Notes under the pieces: model-generated
What the model saw: the letters and a program-made list of their open reading frames with translations, nothing else
Told to the model about the DNA's origin: nothing
Databases searched by the model: none
Shown here: positions 1-10,057 of the stretch, in pieces
Layout of the letters: the number at the start of each line of letters is the position of its first letter
Numbering within the stretch: position 1 is the first letter of the stretch
Program-made: the position numbers and the translations under genes
Origin: an uncultured Draconibacterium sp.
Lineage (GTDB): Bacteria > Bacteroidota > Bacteroidia > Bacteroidales > Prolixibacteraceae
Direction of reading: 5' to 3'
Length of the DNA: 64,000 nt
Assembly: GCF_963674925.1 (NCBI RefSeq)
Contig: NZ_OY771649.1
Span: 1,550,001 to 1,614,000 of the forward strand

Positions 1-100
1 ACTCATTGTGATAAGATTTTTAGCAGACATAAATTATGCTACTTAATCATATTTTAATCTGACTTTCGTATATACTCTATATTTATCGGTGACTCCCCCG

Positions 101-1612
101 CTACTTACCAGGCCTGGTTTTAGCCTTTGGATGGCTGTTTAACAACTTTTCCAGTTCAGCAACCTTTTCCGGCTTTTGCGCTGCCCAGTTTTGGGTTTCA
201 TGCGGATCGTTTACGTAATCGTACAATTCATACAAAACTTCCTTGTTCGCATCTCTCATCGGCGTCCAGCGCACCATACGGTACTGCTCTGTTCGTATGG
301 CTTCTCCTAAATAGCCATCTTTGTTAAAAGCGTGGTAAGCATGATCTTTCACGCGTTTTGTGCCATCTTTCAAAACAGGAACAAGACTGCTACCGTCAAT
401 GGGTTGTTGGACATCGGGTTTTGGGAGTCCTGCCAAATCGGCTAAAGTGGTGTAAATGTCAACCGTTTCGGCCATTTGGTCGGTTTTTGTACCCGGAGTT
501 GTTACTCCCGGAGCAACAAAAACGATCGGTATATGTGTTGCCTGTTCAAAATTAGTATGTTTTGTCCATGTTCCGTGATCGCCCAAATGCCACCCATGGT
601 CTCCCCATAAAACAATGATGGTATTTTCGTCCAGACCTAAACGTTCCAACTCTGCAACTACACGCCCCAGCTGAGCATCCATGTAACTCATACTGGCATA
701 ATAACCGTGAATCAGCTTTCGTTTTAAGTCGTCATCATAAATTCCTGTTTCCTGTTCAGGTATTGGGAAAAACTGGACAATTTCGCCCCGTCGCTTTAAA
801 GCACATTCAGGAGCATCTATGGGTTGTTCTTCGTTAACCGGCATGGGCAGTTCGTCGGGATTATACATATCCCAGTATTTTTTAGGCGCACAAAACGGCA
901 GGTGCGGACGAGCAAAACCAACTGCCATAAAAAACGGCTGATCGGGATTTTTACTCAACTTTCGCAAGCGGTTAATAGCATGTGTAGCTACACGTCCATC
1001 AGCATAAGCTTCGTCCAGCACATCAGGACTTTCCCAGGCTGCACCTCTTGGTAGTTTCCAGTTTTTGGGCAAATCTTCAATAAACATTGCAGAGTTCTGG
1101 AAATAAGCCTCTTCGCGTGTTAGTTTTCGGTTTGTACTTTCAGGAAGCAAATATTCAATTACCTTTTCTTTATGGTGAGGAATGCTCCATGATGCTTCGT
1201 CGTTGTCGTTCCCGTGCCCGATATGAAAGACTTTTCCCATCGATTCTACGTGGTAACCTGCATTCATAAAATACTGAGGCATAGTAACCGCATCGGGGTA
1301 TACTTCGCGAAACTGTGTACCAAAATTGAATATTCCCGTACTGGTTGAGCGTGCACCAAGCAATAAATTATAGCGCGATGCCATACAAACTGCCTGGTTA
1401 CAATAAGCATTTTTAAAGGTCATTCCTTTCGAGGCCAGCCGATCAATATTCGGACTCTTTGCCACTTCATCGCCATAAACCCCAAGTGTGGGTTTCAGGT
1501 CGTCGACCAAAAGCAATAATACATTGGGTTTTTCTGATTGTTGTGCAAAGGTGTATTTTGCGCTGCTTACCAACAACACCAGTGCAATGATAATATAAAT
1601 TCGATTTTTCAT
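101..1612 (-). CDS. S1-type sulfatase, iduronate-2-sulfatase-like
   Basis: Exported sulfatase expected to remove sulfate esters from a glycan in the periplasm. From the chosen ATG at 1612 (503 residues) an N-terminal hydrophobic signal segment is followed by the metal-binding VDD motif near residues 36-38. The catalytic motif CMASR has its formylglycine cysteine at about residue 76. That is a CxAxR variant of the more usual CxPxR. The sequence GDHGWHLGDHG further on is a typical iduronate-sulfatase-like metal and substrate site. An upstream start at 1633 would add seven residues before the signal peptide and is less likely. It is the last complete gene of PUL 1, and the locus may continue beyond base 1. 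The family is clear; the substrate is not. Confidence 0.9.
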   Translation of the reverse strand: MKNRIYIIIALVLLVSSAKYTFAQQSEKPNVLLLLVDDLKPTLGVYGDEVAKSPNIDRLASKGMTFKNAYCNQAVCMASRYNLLLGARSTSTGIFNFGTQFREVYPDAVTMPQYFMNAGYHVESMGKVFHIGHGNDNDEASWSIPHHKEKVIEYLLPESTNRKLTREEAYFQNSAMFIEDLPKNWKLPRGAAWESPDVLDEAYADGRVATHAINRLRKLSKNPDQPFFMAVGFARPHLPFCAPKKYWDMYNPDELPMPVNEEQPIDAPECALKRRGEIVQFFPIPEQETGIYDDDLKRKLIHGYYASMSYMDAQLGRVVAELERLGLDENTIIVLWGDHGWHLGDHGTWTKHTNFEQATHIPIVFVAPGVTTPGTKTDQMAETVDIYTTLADLAGLPKPDVQQPIDGSSLVPVLKDGTKRVKDHAYHAFNKDGYLGEAIRTEQYRMVRWTPMRDANKEVLYELYDYVNDPHETQNWAAQKPEKVAELEKLLNSHPKAKTRPGK

Positions 1613-1829
1613 AGGGTAATACTTTTTATACAAAAATTTTGTTCTTAGCTATCTGCTCTTTACTATTTTTCCTCTCTTCTATTCTTCTAAGTTCTTTGTC
1701 TTTAAAGCTTTTTCTTTGTTTAATTTTCGGGGAACCAGTTTCGCAACAACGGATCGAAAATTATTTCTTTTCACCGTATCTTGGAATCTGATCTTTATAT
1801 TTCAATATCCTTTCGCTCATAACATTCGG

Positions 1830-3485
1830 TTACTTTTCCTTTTCTCTATTTCTTTTGTCACGATACAGTTCCTGAATTTTATTCCAGGGAAGAACATGAT
1901 TCTCGCTGGCCCAGGTATCATACAATGCTGCCATTTCGTTTACCTTTTCAGGTTGCTGAACTGCTAAATTATGCATCTCTGAACGGTCGGTTTCCATGTT
2001 GTACAATTCCCATTCGGTTTCGCGTTTCCGGTTCCATTTCGACACCAGTTTATATTTACCCAGCCGAACGGCTTTGTTTCCTTCGTGTTCCCAGAAAATA
2101 GGTTCGGTATGAATACGCTTGTTCTCTCCTTCAAAAAGCGGAACCAAACTTTTTCCTGCAGTTGGAACAATCTCTTTTCCATTGTATTGTGTAGGATATG
2201 TAGCCTGGGCAACATCAACAAAGGTGGCCATTAAATCAGGCAGAAAGCCGTATTCTGAAACAAGCTGTCCTTGCTTTTCTTTAGGAATAACTTTTGGATA
2301 GTGTACAATAAATGGAGTCCCAATACCGCCTTCGTGCACCCAGTGTTTATATTCGCGATAAGGCGTATTTGAAGCATTGGCCCAGGCGCCGCCATACGAC
2401 AGGAAATAACCCTCTTTGGTTTCAAGCTGAGCTGCTGGTCCGCCACCCAGTTCTCCACCTTCGGCACAGGCTCCGTTGTCGTTAAGAAATATAATGAGCG
2501 TATTATCAAGAATATTCTGTTCTTTTAAATGATCCACCAGTTTACCAATATTTTGGTCCATACGGTCAACCTGAGCCGAATAAACGGCCCGTCGCAAATC
2601 CATTTCTTTTTTCTTTTCTTCGGAAAGTGAATCCCACTCACGCCAATCCTGCGGAGAAAGATCCCACTCCTGATCGACAATGCCCATTTCCTTCATTTTG
2701 GCATAACGCGTTTCACGGAGCTTGGTCCAGCCTTCCATGTATTTGCCCTTGTACTTTTCAACATCCTCTTGCGGAGCATTTAAAGGCCAGTGAGGTGAGG
2801 TGTAAGCCAGGTACAAAAAGAATGGTTTTTCTTTGTCGGCCTGTTTGGCTTCGTCGATAAACTGAATGGCATTTTCGGTAAACGCATCGGTTGTATAATA
2901 ATCCTCGTCGGTAATCGAAATCGTATCGTTCATGTAGGTAATTCCGCGTGGATAAGTAGGTTTAAAAAAGTTGCTGGCACCGGGTATTATTCCGTAAAAC
3001 TTATCAAATCCGCGTTGAAGCGGCCATTTCGATTGATCGGAAATTCCGAGATGCCACTTACCCGTCATCAAAGTAGCGTAGCCGGCATCTTTTAAAACTT
3101 CGGCAATAGTTACGCAATTTTTATTCAGAAAACCACGGTATTCAGCAATACCCAAATCGTGCTCGGTAAAATTATTAGGCGTGTTGGTCATGTGTCCGAT
3201 TCCAGCCTGGTGCGGGTAACATCCCGTCATTAAACTGGCACGTGTTGGGCAACAACGCGCCCCGTTATAAAACTGGGTAAACCGTAGTCCGTTTGCAGCC
3301 AGCGCATCAAGATTAGGCGTTTCCACCTCACCGCCATAACACCCCAGGTCGGAATAGCCCATATCATCCGAAAGTATTAAAATGATATTTGGACGATTGG
3401 GCTCCGGTTTTTCCGTGTTTTGTTTTTCGCTCTTACAGTTGATCAGTAAAAAGCTTACAAAAAAAAGCAGGCAGATTTGTTTCAT
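1830..3485 (-). CDS. S1-type arylsulfatase lipoprotein
   Basis: Arylsulfatase-type enzyme of 551 residues, probably acting on a sulfated oligosaccharide at the membrane. The first 17 residues form a lipoprotein signal ending in the lipobox LINC, so Cys17 would be lipidated. Metal ligands SDD lie near residues 39-41. The active-site motif is CCPTR, with Cys78 as the residue expected to become formylglycine; the adjacent Cys79 occupies the variable position. The sequence GKWHLG near residue 140 is the conserved lysine/histidine motif of arylsulfatase A-like enzymes. It lies between two other sulfatase genes, with a 196-bp gap downstream and 39 bp upstream. Exact S1 subfamily and substrate cannot be named from reading alone. 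Confidence 0.92.
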   Translation of the reverse strand: MKQICLLFFVSFLLINCKSEKQNTEKPEPNRPNIILILSDDMGYSDLGCYGGEVETPNLDALAANGLRFTQFYNGARCCPTRASLMTGCYPHQAGIGHMTNTPNNFTEHDLGIAEYRGFLNKNCVTIAEVLKDAGYATLMTGKWHLGISDQSKWPLQRGFDKFYGIIPGASNFFKPTYPRGITYMNDTISITDEDYYTTDAFTENAIQFIDEAKQADKEKPFFLYLAYTSPHWPLNAPQEDVEKYKGKYMEGWTKLRETRYAKMKEMGIVDQEWDLSPQDWREWDSLSEEKKKEMDLRRAVYSAQVDRMDQNIGKLVDHLKEQNILDNTLIIFLNDNGACAEGGELGGGPAAQLETKEGYFLSYGGAWANASNTPYREYKHWVHEGGIGTPFIVHYPKVIPKEKQGQLVSEYGFLPDLMATFVDVAQATYPTQYNGKEIVPTAGKSLVPLFEGENKRIHTEPIFWEHEGNKAVRLGKYKLVSKWNRKRETEWELYNMETDRSEMHNLAVQQPEKVNEMAALYDTWASENHVLPWNKIQELYRDKRNREKEK

Positions 3486-3524
3486 CTTTAATTGGTTTAG
3501 ATTGATGCTTTAAGTTTTAACTAT

Positions 3525-4931
3525 TTAGTTATGCTTACCCGGCATGTGTTCGAATGCTTCCATTTCGGTTTTTAATCCCTCGTCTCCACATTCTTCCATC
3601 CATTTAATCAGCTCGTTACGAAGCGTCTTTTTAATGCTTTCAAACTCAGGTTTTTCTGCCAGATTATTTTGGCACCATTTATCTTCAATAATATCGTAAA
3701 GTTCTTCTTCCGGTCGGGTACGGTACTTATTTACAAGGGCTTCTGCGTTCTTATCTGTTTCTGCTTTTTCTTCCCATGATTTGTACCACAAAGTCCCTTT
3801 CTCTCCTTTGTTATTTACAACATTTTTGAATTCAACATCGGGTGTAATATTCCAGATATAGCGGTACCGGTCGTTAACAACCGACCGAATCGGATAGTAT
3901 TCGCTGCCATTAACAATACCACGTGTAGTTTGCATGCTGTAAGCGTAATCTTTCACTTTTTCAGCTTGCCCAAGAAACAATGGCTTTAAACTTTTACCAT
4001 CCAGTTTTTCGGGAACTTTACCGCCAGCCATATCAATAAACGTGGGCAGCAAATCAGAATATTCCACAATGGCATTTAATGTTGTTCCGGGTTGAATTTT
4101 TTGCGGTATTTTGGCAATTAGTGCCGATTTAACACCGGCCTCGAAACAGGTCCACTTGGCAAAGGGAAAACTGTTGCCCTGCTCGCTGGCAAAAACAACC
4201 ATTGTATTTTCGGTAAAACCATATTTATCGAGCAAAGCAAGCGCTTGTTTTACCTGCCCGTCGAGGTAGTTAATTTCGGCCAGGTACCGGCAATAAGCTT
4301 CGCGGGTTTCTTTGGTATCGACATAATGCGGTGGCAAAGTAATTTTCTCCGGATCGAACTGTGTTGGATCTCCTTTACTCCATGGCGTATGTGGTTCGTT
4401 GGAAGTAAGCATCAAGGCAAAGGGTTCTTTGCTATCTTTCACTTCCTTCAGAAAACCTTCAACCAAATCAAACTCCGGGTTATTTTTTGTTCCGAGATAT
4501 TCGAAAGGAAAGACCGTTTCGGGACCAATATGCCTTTTACCCGAAAGAGCAACCCTGTACCCCAGCGGGGTCAGGTATTGCACAATACTTTCAGTTCCCT
4601 GATATGCGTTAGTATGATTTGGATAAGCCCCCGTTTTTACCGGGTACAAGCCGGTAAAAATATTATGCCGGGTTGGCGAACACATAGGAGCTGCTTCGTA
4701 ACACCGCGTAAAAAGCATCCCCTCTGAAGCCAGCTTATCAATATTGGGTGTTTTTGAATCCACACTTCCGTAGCAAGCAATATCCCAGTTCGTACAATCA
4801 TCAGCGAGGATAAATACGATATTTGGTTTCTGACCGGATGCTACTGAAAGTGGCTTACCTGCTGAAACTGTTTGAGCAACAAGTAGTAAACAACCGAAAA
4901 ATATACTAATTAATAATGCTTTGTACTTCAT
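3525..4931 (-). CDS. S1-type sulfatase, heparan/N-sulfoglucosamine sulfatase-like
   Basis: Secreted sulfatase of 468 residues. The start is placed at the ATG at 4931, 8 bp after the GH2 stop codon. A longer reading begins with TTG at 4943 and overlaps the GH2 gene. A signal peptide covers about residues 1-24, ADD metal ligands lie at 43-45, and the catalytic motif CSPTR has Cys84. The layout resembles the N-sulfoglucosamine sulfohydrolase branch: a short protein with a GKRHIGPE motif and an ASEQG segment. It is similar in plan to the sulfatase at 6956-8362, so the two may be old paralogues with different regiospecificity. The tight spacing to the GH2 gene argues for co-transcription. Confidence 0.9.
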   Translation of the reverse strand: MKYKALLISIFFGCLLLVAQTVSAGKPLSVASGQKPNIVFILADDCTNWDIACYGSVDSKTPNIDKLASEGMLFTRCYEAAPMCSPTRHNIFTGLYPVKTGAYPNHTNAYQGTESIVQYLTPLGYRVALSGKRHIGPETVFPFEYLGTKNNPEFDLVEGFLKEVKDSKEPFALMLTSNEPHTPWSKGDPTQFDPEKITLPPHYVDTKETREAYCRYLAEINYLDGQVKQALALLDKYGFTENTMVVFASEQGNSFPFAKWTCFEAGVKSALIAKIPQKIQPGTTLNAIVEYSDLLPTFIDMAGGKVPEKLDGKSLKPLFLGQAEKVKDYAYSMQTTRGIVNGSEYYPIRSVVNDRYRYIWNITPDVEFKNVVNNKGEKGTLWYKSWEEKAETDKNAEALVNKYRTRPEEELYDIIEDKWCQNNLAEKPEFESIKKTLRNELIKWMEECGDEGLKTEMEAFEHMPGKHN

Positions 4932-4939
4932 CTTTAAAA

Positions 4940-6814
4940 TCAATCAAGTAATCCGGCTTTTTTATGAATTTCATAAAGTTTCTCAGGTGAAATTTTCATC
5001 ACTTCCCTATCGTAGGTAATCAAGCCATTTAATTCACCTTCCACATCTGTAGTTTGTGTATAAACGCCACCACTGATTCCTTTTTTTCTTAACTCACCAA
5101 GAATTCTGCAACTTTCAGTATAACGTTCAATGTATTCTTCTTTTGTTTTTGGCATTCCACCATAGCCCCAGTTTCGTTTTGATGTATCCCAGATATGGCC
5201 TTTTTCAGCCCAACCGTGACCACCAAATTCGCCAACAACTTTAATGTAGTCATTGTAAAGAGGTACGTCTAAAGGATAATTTGGATGCGGATATTCATGT
5301 TGGTCGGCAATATCACCCACCTCGACGAAATTACCACCGCTGGCAATGTTTAAAAGTCGCGACGGATCGTAAGCTTCTACCCAATTACCAACTTCCATAC
5401 TGCGGTGTTGTCCCCAGCGTTCGTTAAAAGTTGTCCAAACTACTACCGACGGATGATTGTAAAGCACATCAATCATTGTTTTCAACTCGTTTTTATACAA
5501 CTCGTGTGCCCAATCCGGCCAGTCAGCATCAAGTGGATCTCCTTTATGCCATTGATTTGGTCTCTCCGCAACATAATCTTCGCGCTCCATGTGTGGGCGT
5601 TTCCATTTTGGCCATTCGCTGCCACCGCTACCACCTGATGTCTGGTCTTGCCATATCACAAACCCCATCTGGTCGGCATGATAATAATATCGGCGAATTT
5701 CAGCCTTTTTATGCTTGCGGATCATATTAAATCCTGCCTTTTTCAGGAAATCCATTTCCCAAACAATGGCCTCATCAGAAGGAGGAAGCAAAAAGCTTTC
5801 GGGCCACCATCCCTGATCGAGAGGTCCTAAATGAAAGATTTTTTCGCCATTTAAAGTAAACTGCCAGTTACCTTCAGCATCACATTCTTTTCCAACTGTT
5901 CTGAATCCGGCGTAAGAGCTTACAACATCAAGAACATTCCCGTCTTCATCAAGCAATTCAATTTTCAGATCGTATAATTTTGGCGAAGAAGGTGACCAAA
6001 GTTTTGCATTTTTTACGCTTAACAATACACTGTTACACTCGCCTTTTTTTTGTGCCACCGCCTGGTTATTATCAAGAACGGTAACCTGTAGTTGGGCTTT
6101 CTGTTGTAAACCGCCAATTGTAGCTTCTGCTTTTAATTCGCCATACATATCGGCCAACAATTTTACCGACTGAATATAAGTTTTGGGAACACTTTCGATC
6201 CACACCGGTGCCCAAATCCCTGAGGACGGTGTATACCAGATTCCTCCGTTATCGCGTTTTTGTTTTCCACGTAACTGGTATAAATCAGGATCGTCGGTTC
6301 CGTCGATCACCCGAAGTTTTACCTCGTTTTCGCCGGCTTTAACCAAATCGGTAACATCAAACGAAAAAGGAAGGTTGCCGCCAATATGAGAACCGGCCAG
6401 TTTGCCGTTTACCCAAACCATACATTTGTAATCAACACCTTCAAAATTCAGTAACTGGCGTTCGTTTGCTTTTGGCGACAGTTCAAAAGACCTTTTATAC
6501 CAGATCACCTCGTTCGATTCAATTCTTCTTCCAACTCCCGACAGCGGCGTTTCCAAGGCGAACGGAACCAGAATATTCTTTTCCCAAACCTCCGGTTTTA
6601 CGGTATTATTTTTTGTAACTGCATACTCCCATAGTCCGTTCAGACTATGCCATTCAGGACGTACCATTTGCGGACGAGGGTATTCTTTCCATGCATTTTC
6701 GGGAGTTACTGTTTCAGCCCAGCGGGTTTTAATTTTATCGCCTGCCGGCTTCCATTCTTGTGCAAAAAGAGTTATGCTGATAAATAGGATTATCGCTGTC
6801 AATTTAAATTTCAT
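4940..6814 (-). CDS. Glycoside hydrolase family 2 (beta-galactosidase/beta-glucuronidase type)
   Basis: Exported retaining beta-glycosidase of 624 residues, the only glycosidase among the PUL 1 enzyme genes. A signal peptide ends at about FAQ19. A GH2 N-terminal jelly-roll sugar-binding domain (about 40-210) is followed by an immunoglobulin-like domain and a TIM barrel from about 310. The acid/base Glu465 lies in TTFNERWGQ and the nucleophile Glu529 in GEFGGHG. The protein is shorter than classical LacZ and resembles the compact Bacteroidota GH2 group. Among sulfatases it probably cuts the desulfated glycan ends. Sugar specificity is unknown. A bulged hairpin lies in the 141-bp gap on its 5' side. 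Confidence 0.9.
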   Translation of the reverse strand: MKFKLTAIILFISITLFAQEWKPAGDKIKTRWAETVTPENAWKEYPRPQMVRPEWHSLNGLWEYAVTKNNTVKPEVWEKNILVPFALETPLSGVGRRIESNEVIWYKRSFELSPKANERQLLNFEGVDYKCMVWVNGKLAGSHIGGNLPFSFDVTDLVKAGENEVKLRVIDGTDDPDLYQLRGKQKRDNGGIWYTPSSGIWAPVWIESVPKTYIQSVKLLADMYGELKAEATIGGLQQKAQLQVTVLDNNQAVAQKKGECNSVLLSVKNAKLWSPSSPKLYDLKIELLDEDGNVLDVVSSYAGFRTVGKECDAEGNWQFTLNGEKIFHLGPLDQGWWPESFLLPPSDEAIVWEMDFLKKAGFNMIRKHKKAEIRRYYYHADQMGFVIWQDQTSGGSGGSEWPKWKRPHMEREDYVAERPNQWHKGDPLDADWPDWAHELYKNELKTMIDVLYNHPSVVVWTTFNERWGQHRSMEVGNWVEAYDPSRLLNIASGGNFVEVGDIADQHEYPHPNYPLDVPLYNDYIKVVGEFGGHGWAEKGHIWDTSKRNWGYGGMPKTKEEYIERYTESCRILGELRKKGISGGVYTQTTDVEGELNGLITYDREVMKISPEKLYEIHKKAGLLD

Positions 6815-6864
6815 GTTATTTATATTCTAATTTGTTTTGTGCAAAATTATTCTGCTGCCGCTTA

Positions 6865-6889
6865 CAGCACACATTTCAAAAATGTGCTG
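6865..6889. other. Stem-loop between sulfatase and GH2 genes
   Basis: Inverted arms CAGCAC...GTGCTG extend into an A/T stem with a two-base bulge. It sits in the gap between the sulfatase at 6956 and the GH2 start at 6814. No U-run follows on the minus strand, so it looks more like an RNA-stability or processing element than a terminator. Weak evidence. Confidence 0.35.
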
Positions 6890-6955
6890 AACTTTATCGT
6901 TGTTACGAGTATTGTATTTTCATCCCTGTTCAATTGCCAAACTTAAAATGCAAGA

Positions 6956-8362
6956 TCAATCGTTCAGCGCTTTAAAATGCTTGCCTTTTTTGGCATTGTT
7001 TAGTTCTTCGTAAGTGTCGAGATCGGCCCCCGGATCGCCTTGTACGTCCATCCATTCATCCAGTTTTTGTGAAAGTTTTTGTTTAACTCCCTCCAAATCC
7101 TCACGTTCAATCAGGTTATTCATTTCGTTTGGATCGGTAGCTAAATCGTATAATTCCTCAGCCGGACGTTTTTGATAACGTGTTACCAGATCAAGAATTT
7201 CAGGATCATCAGAAGCATCAAACACCCACGATGGCCAATACTTGTTCAATGGCATACGTGCCATTAAATGCCGTTCGATATAAAGTTTTTCAGGGCTAAG
7301 ATTCCGAATGTAATGATATCTACCATCGGTAGTTGAACGTATTGGATATGCCGGTCCTTCGGGCACGTTGTTATGCATAAAGTAGGCATAATCGCGGTGC
7401 GAATCTTTTTCACCGAGCAGGACAGGCAAAAAGCTGTTTCCATCAAATTCGGCTTTGGTTTTGCTTCCTACGGCCTCCAGTAAAGTTGGCAGTACATCGT
7501 TGTACTGAATGAGTGCATCGGTGCGGACACCACTTTCTACTTTTCCGGGCCAGCGAACCACAAATCCGGTGTGCACGCCATTGTTCCAGTTGGTCCATTT
7601 ACAAAATGGTAACTGCGCACCCTGCTCTGATGTGAAAATTACGATTGTATTATCGGCAATATCCAGTTCTTCAAGCAAGGCTAAAGTTTCTCCTATTTGT
7701 TGGTCAAGCACCTCAATTTCGGCCAGGTATTTGGTGAATTCGATGCGTGTTTCCTTGTTATCAGCCAGGTACGGCGGAAGTTTTAATTCTTTGGGATTAA
7801 AATGCGATGGATCGCCAACAGTCCACGGAATATGTGGTACCACCAAAGCAGTTACCATACAGAAAGGCTGCTCATTATCGCGGGCCATAAATTCTCTCAT
7901 GCCGGCGGCATCGTATTTTGCAGTTGTCGAAACACAATTGTCTTCAACTCCTTTAACTATTTCAAAAGGATATACACTGCGTGGGTCGGCATGTACTTTA
8001 CCGGTAATACCCACACGATAATCCAGTTCACCCAAATACTGAACAATACTTTGGGTTCCGGTTCGGGCAATGGCATGGTTCCAGCAAACACCGCTGCTAA
8101 CCGGTTGCAGGCCGGTGTACAATTCAGCGCGGCAAGGCACACACATCGACATGGTGACATAAGCATTATTAAAGGTCATTCCCTGCGAAGCCAGTTGATC
8201 GATATGCGGTGTTTTTACATTTTGTCCTCCGTAAAGCGACAGATCACTGTGCGTACAATCATCGGCCATGATGATTAGAATATTAGGTTTTTGTTTCGCA
8301 TTTGCATGCAACACGTTAACAAAAAGAAATGCGAAAACTAAAATGATGATGTTCTTATACAT
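6956..8362 (-). CDS. S1-type sulfatase, heparan/N-sulfoglucosamine sulfatase-like
   Basis: Secreted sulfatase of 468 residues with a signal peptide over about residues 1-22, ADD metal ligands near 33-35 and the catalytic motif CVPCR (Cys74, with a second cysteine at 77 in the variable position). GKVHADP replaces the usual GK.H.G motif, and EQG lies near residue 240. It matches the gene at 3525-4931 in length and arrangement. The pair flanks the GH2 gene, which suggests the three act on the same desulfation/hydrolysis steps. Family assignment is strong. The substrate position that is desulfated is unknown. Confidence 0.9.
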   Translation of the reverse strand: MYKNIIILVFAFLFVNVLHANAKQKPNILIIMADDCTHSDLSLYGGQNVKTPHIDQLASQGMTFNNAYVTMSMCVPCRAELYTGLQPVSSGVCWNHAIARTGTQSIVQYLGELDYRVGITGKVHADPRSVYPFEIVKGVEDNCVSTTAKYDAAGMREFMARDNEQPFCMVTALVVPHIPWTVGDPSHFNPKELKLPPYLADNKETRIEFTKYLAEIEVLDQQIGETLALLEELDIADNTIVIFTSEQGAQLPFCKWTNWNNGVHTGFVVRWPGKVESGVRTDALIQYNDVLPTLLEAVGSKTKAEFDGNSFLPVLLGEKDSHRDYAYFMHNNVPEGPAYPIRSTTDGRYHYIRNLSPEKLYIERHLMARMPLNKYWPSWVFDASDDPEILDLVTRYQKRPAEELYDLATDPNEMNNLIEREDLEGVKQKLSQKLDEWMDVQGDPGADLDTYEELNNAKKGKHFKALND

Positions 8363-8557
8363 ACTTGTTTAGATTATATATTATACAGCTTTCAAAATTA
8401 CATCTACCGAATGGCTCTCCTTAGCAAATATCTTCATGATATTGGGACTTTCGTTCAGATTTCAACATTTATCGCAAAACACCTGCATATTCGCCATCCT
8501 TGAAACTAACATTAGAAACCCCATTACTTTAATGCTTTAAAGAGCTTACCCCCTATG

Positions 8558-10024
8558 TTACTCCACCAAAAAATATGGTTCTTTAATTAATCGCTTCTTG
8601 ATTTCGAAATATTTTCTACCCGGATCAGTCTCGATATCATAATCATTGTTCTTTACCGGAAGTTGAATATCATGTGCTTTAAAATAACTGTCGATATTTT
8701 TATTTAATTCGGCGAGTATCTGTTGATTTGATGCTGCAATGTTGTTCAATTCCAGCGGATCCTGTTCAAGATCAAACAGGTATTCTGAATTATCTTCATA
8801 ATATTTTATCAGTTTGTAGTGGTCTTTTATGACAGCCACTGCAGGATGCATTCCTTTTTGATGCTGATAATGCGGAAAATAAAAAAGCTGAAAATCATTT
8901 TCCCTGTTTACCTTCTCATCGCTATCAGCAAGGGTTGACACCAGGCTTCCGCCATCCAGCCCCTCGGGCTTCGCTTTAATGTTCAGCCAATCGCAAATAG
9001 TTGGATAAATATCACAACTGGTTACCGGAGTTGATGAGTACCGATGCTCAATTCCCGGTCCGCTAACGAAAAAGGGCACTCTGATTGCGCCTTCCCATAA
9101 GGTAGCTTTCCATCCATGCAAAGGTCCATTGATATTTGCGGTATTTTTTGTTGGATAAGTCCCGTTATCGGCAAGATAAATAACATAGGTGTTGTCTTCG
9201 ATACCAAGCTTTTTAATTTCATCCAACACCATTCCTACTCCCTTATCAAGATCTTCTGCCATTGCAGCATATTTTACCAAATCGTGTCGCGTTCCGGGCG
9301 GATAGCTCCGAACCTTCTCTATTGTTTCGCTGTTAGCCTCCATTCCTAAGTGTGTGGCATAATGCGACAGTTGCATAACAAAAGGATGCCCACTGTTCAC
9401 CTGTTCGGTCATCCACTTTATCCCGCGCCTGGTAATTCCGAATATATCTTTTGGATTTCCTTCTATATTTTGATTTCCTTCGCTGTTGGTGGTTTCACCG
9501 TCGCTGGCATCAAAACCATGAGCCTGCGGTCCGCCGGCAGCAAGGTGCCATTTCCCGAAATGCGCCGTCCGGTACTCGGGCAAATTTGATTTAATGATTT
9601 CGGCATATGTAAGCTCTTCTTTTGGCAATCCATACACATGATACGGCGGAATCAATTTATTTCCTTTAAAGAATGGCCCATTATGTCGGTCGATAATATC
9701 GGTCATTCTCAACTGTGCAGGTGTTTTCCCGGTTTGAATACTTGCCCGTGTTGGCGAACAATTGGGGTGAGCAGCATATCCATTGGAAAAGATAATCCCA
9801 CTATTTGCCAGTCTTTCCAGGTTTGGCGTTCGAACAAAGTCGCTTGCCGAAGCCGGAATATTTTCAGCCATCTGAACGGAGGTTGCTCCCCATCCCTGAT
9901 CGTCGGCGAGTATTATTATAATGTTTGGCTTGTTAGCAATTTTTTGGTTATTATCCATTGCTGCCTTGCAATTTACACTACACAATAACAGGCCAAACAC
10001 AAATAAATTAAACACTTTATACAT
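8558..10024 (-). CDS. S1-type arylsulfatase lipoprotein
   Basis: Arylsulfatase-type enzyme, first enzyme gene after susD in PUL 1. The start is placed at ATG 10024 (488 residues) because this gives a lipoprotein signal with a cysteine at 19 (SVNC). The longer frame to 10090 would translate through a strong hairpin (10058-10086) and put 22 odd residues before the signal. ADDQG metal ligands lie near 40-44 and CSPTR has Cys89. GKWHLA follows near residue 155. The distinct sequence around PNCSPTR and the insert after ADDQGWG suggest a subfamily different from its neighbours. Expected to act on the incoming sulfated oligosaccharides. Confidence 0.9.
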   Translation of the reverse strand: MYKVFNLFVFGLLLCSVNCKAAMDNNQKIANKPNIIIILADDQGWGATSVQMAENIPASASDFVRTPNLERLANSGIIFSNGYAAHPNCSPTRASIQTGKTPAQLRMTDIIDRHNGPFFKGNKLIPPYHVYGLPKEELTYAEIIKSNLPEYRTAHFGKWHLAAGGPQAHGFDASDGETTNSEGNQNIEGNPKDIFGITRRGIKWMTEQVNSGHPFVMQLSHYATHLGMEANSETIEKVRSYPPGTRHDLVKYAAMAEDLDKGVGMVLDEIKKLGIEDNTYVIYLADNGTYPTKNTANINGPLHGWKATLWEGAIRVPFFVSGPGIEHRYSSTPVTSCDIYPTICDWLNIKAKPEGLDGGSLVSTLADSDEKVNRENDFQLFYFPHYQHQKGMHPAVAVIKDHYKLIKYYEDNSEYLFDLEQDPLELNNIAASNQQILAELNKNIDSYFKAHDIQLPVKNNDYDIETDPGRKYFEIKKRLIKEPYFLVE

Positions 10025-10057
10025 ATACCTAATATCAATTTTATAGGAAGAAAATGC

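Noticed and set aside
4245..4727. 160-codon plus-strand frame inside a sulfatase gene
   Set aside because: Antisense shadow of a gene with an intact catalytic motif.
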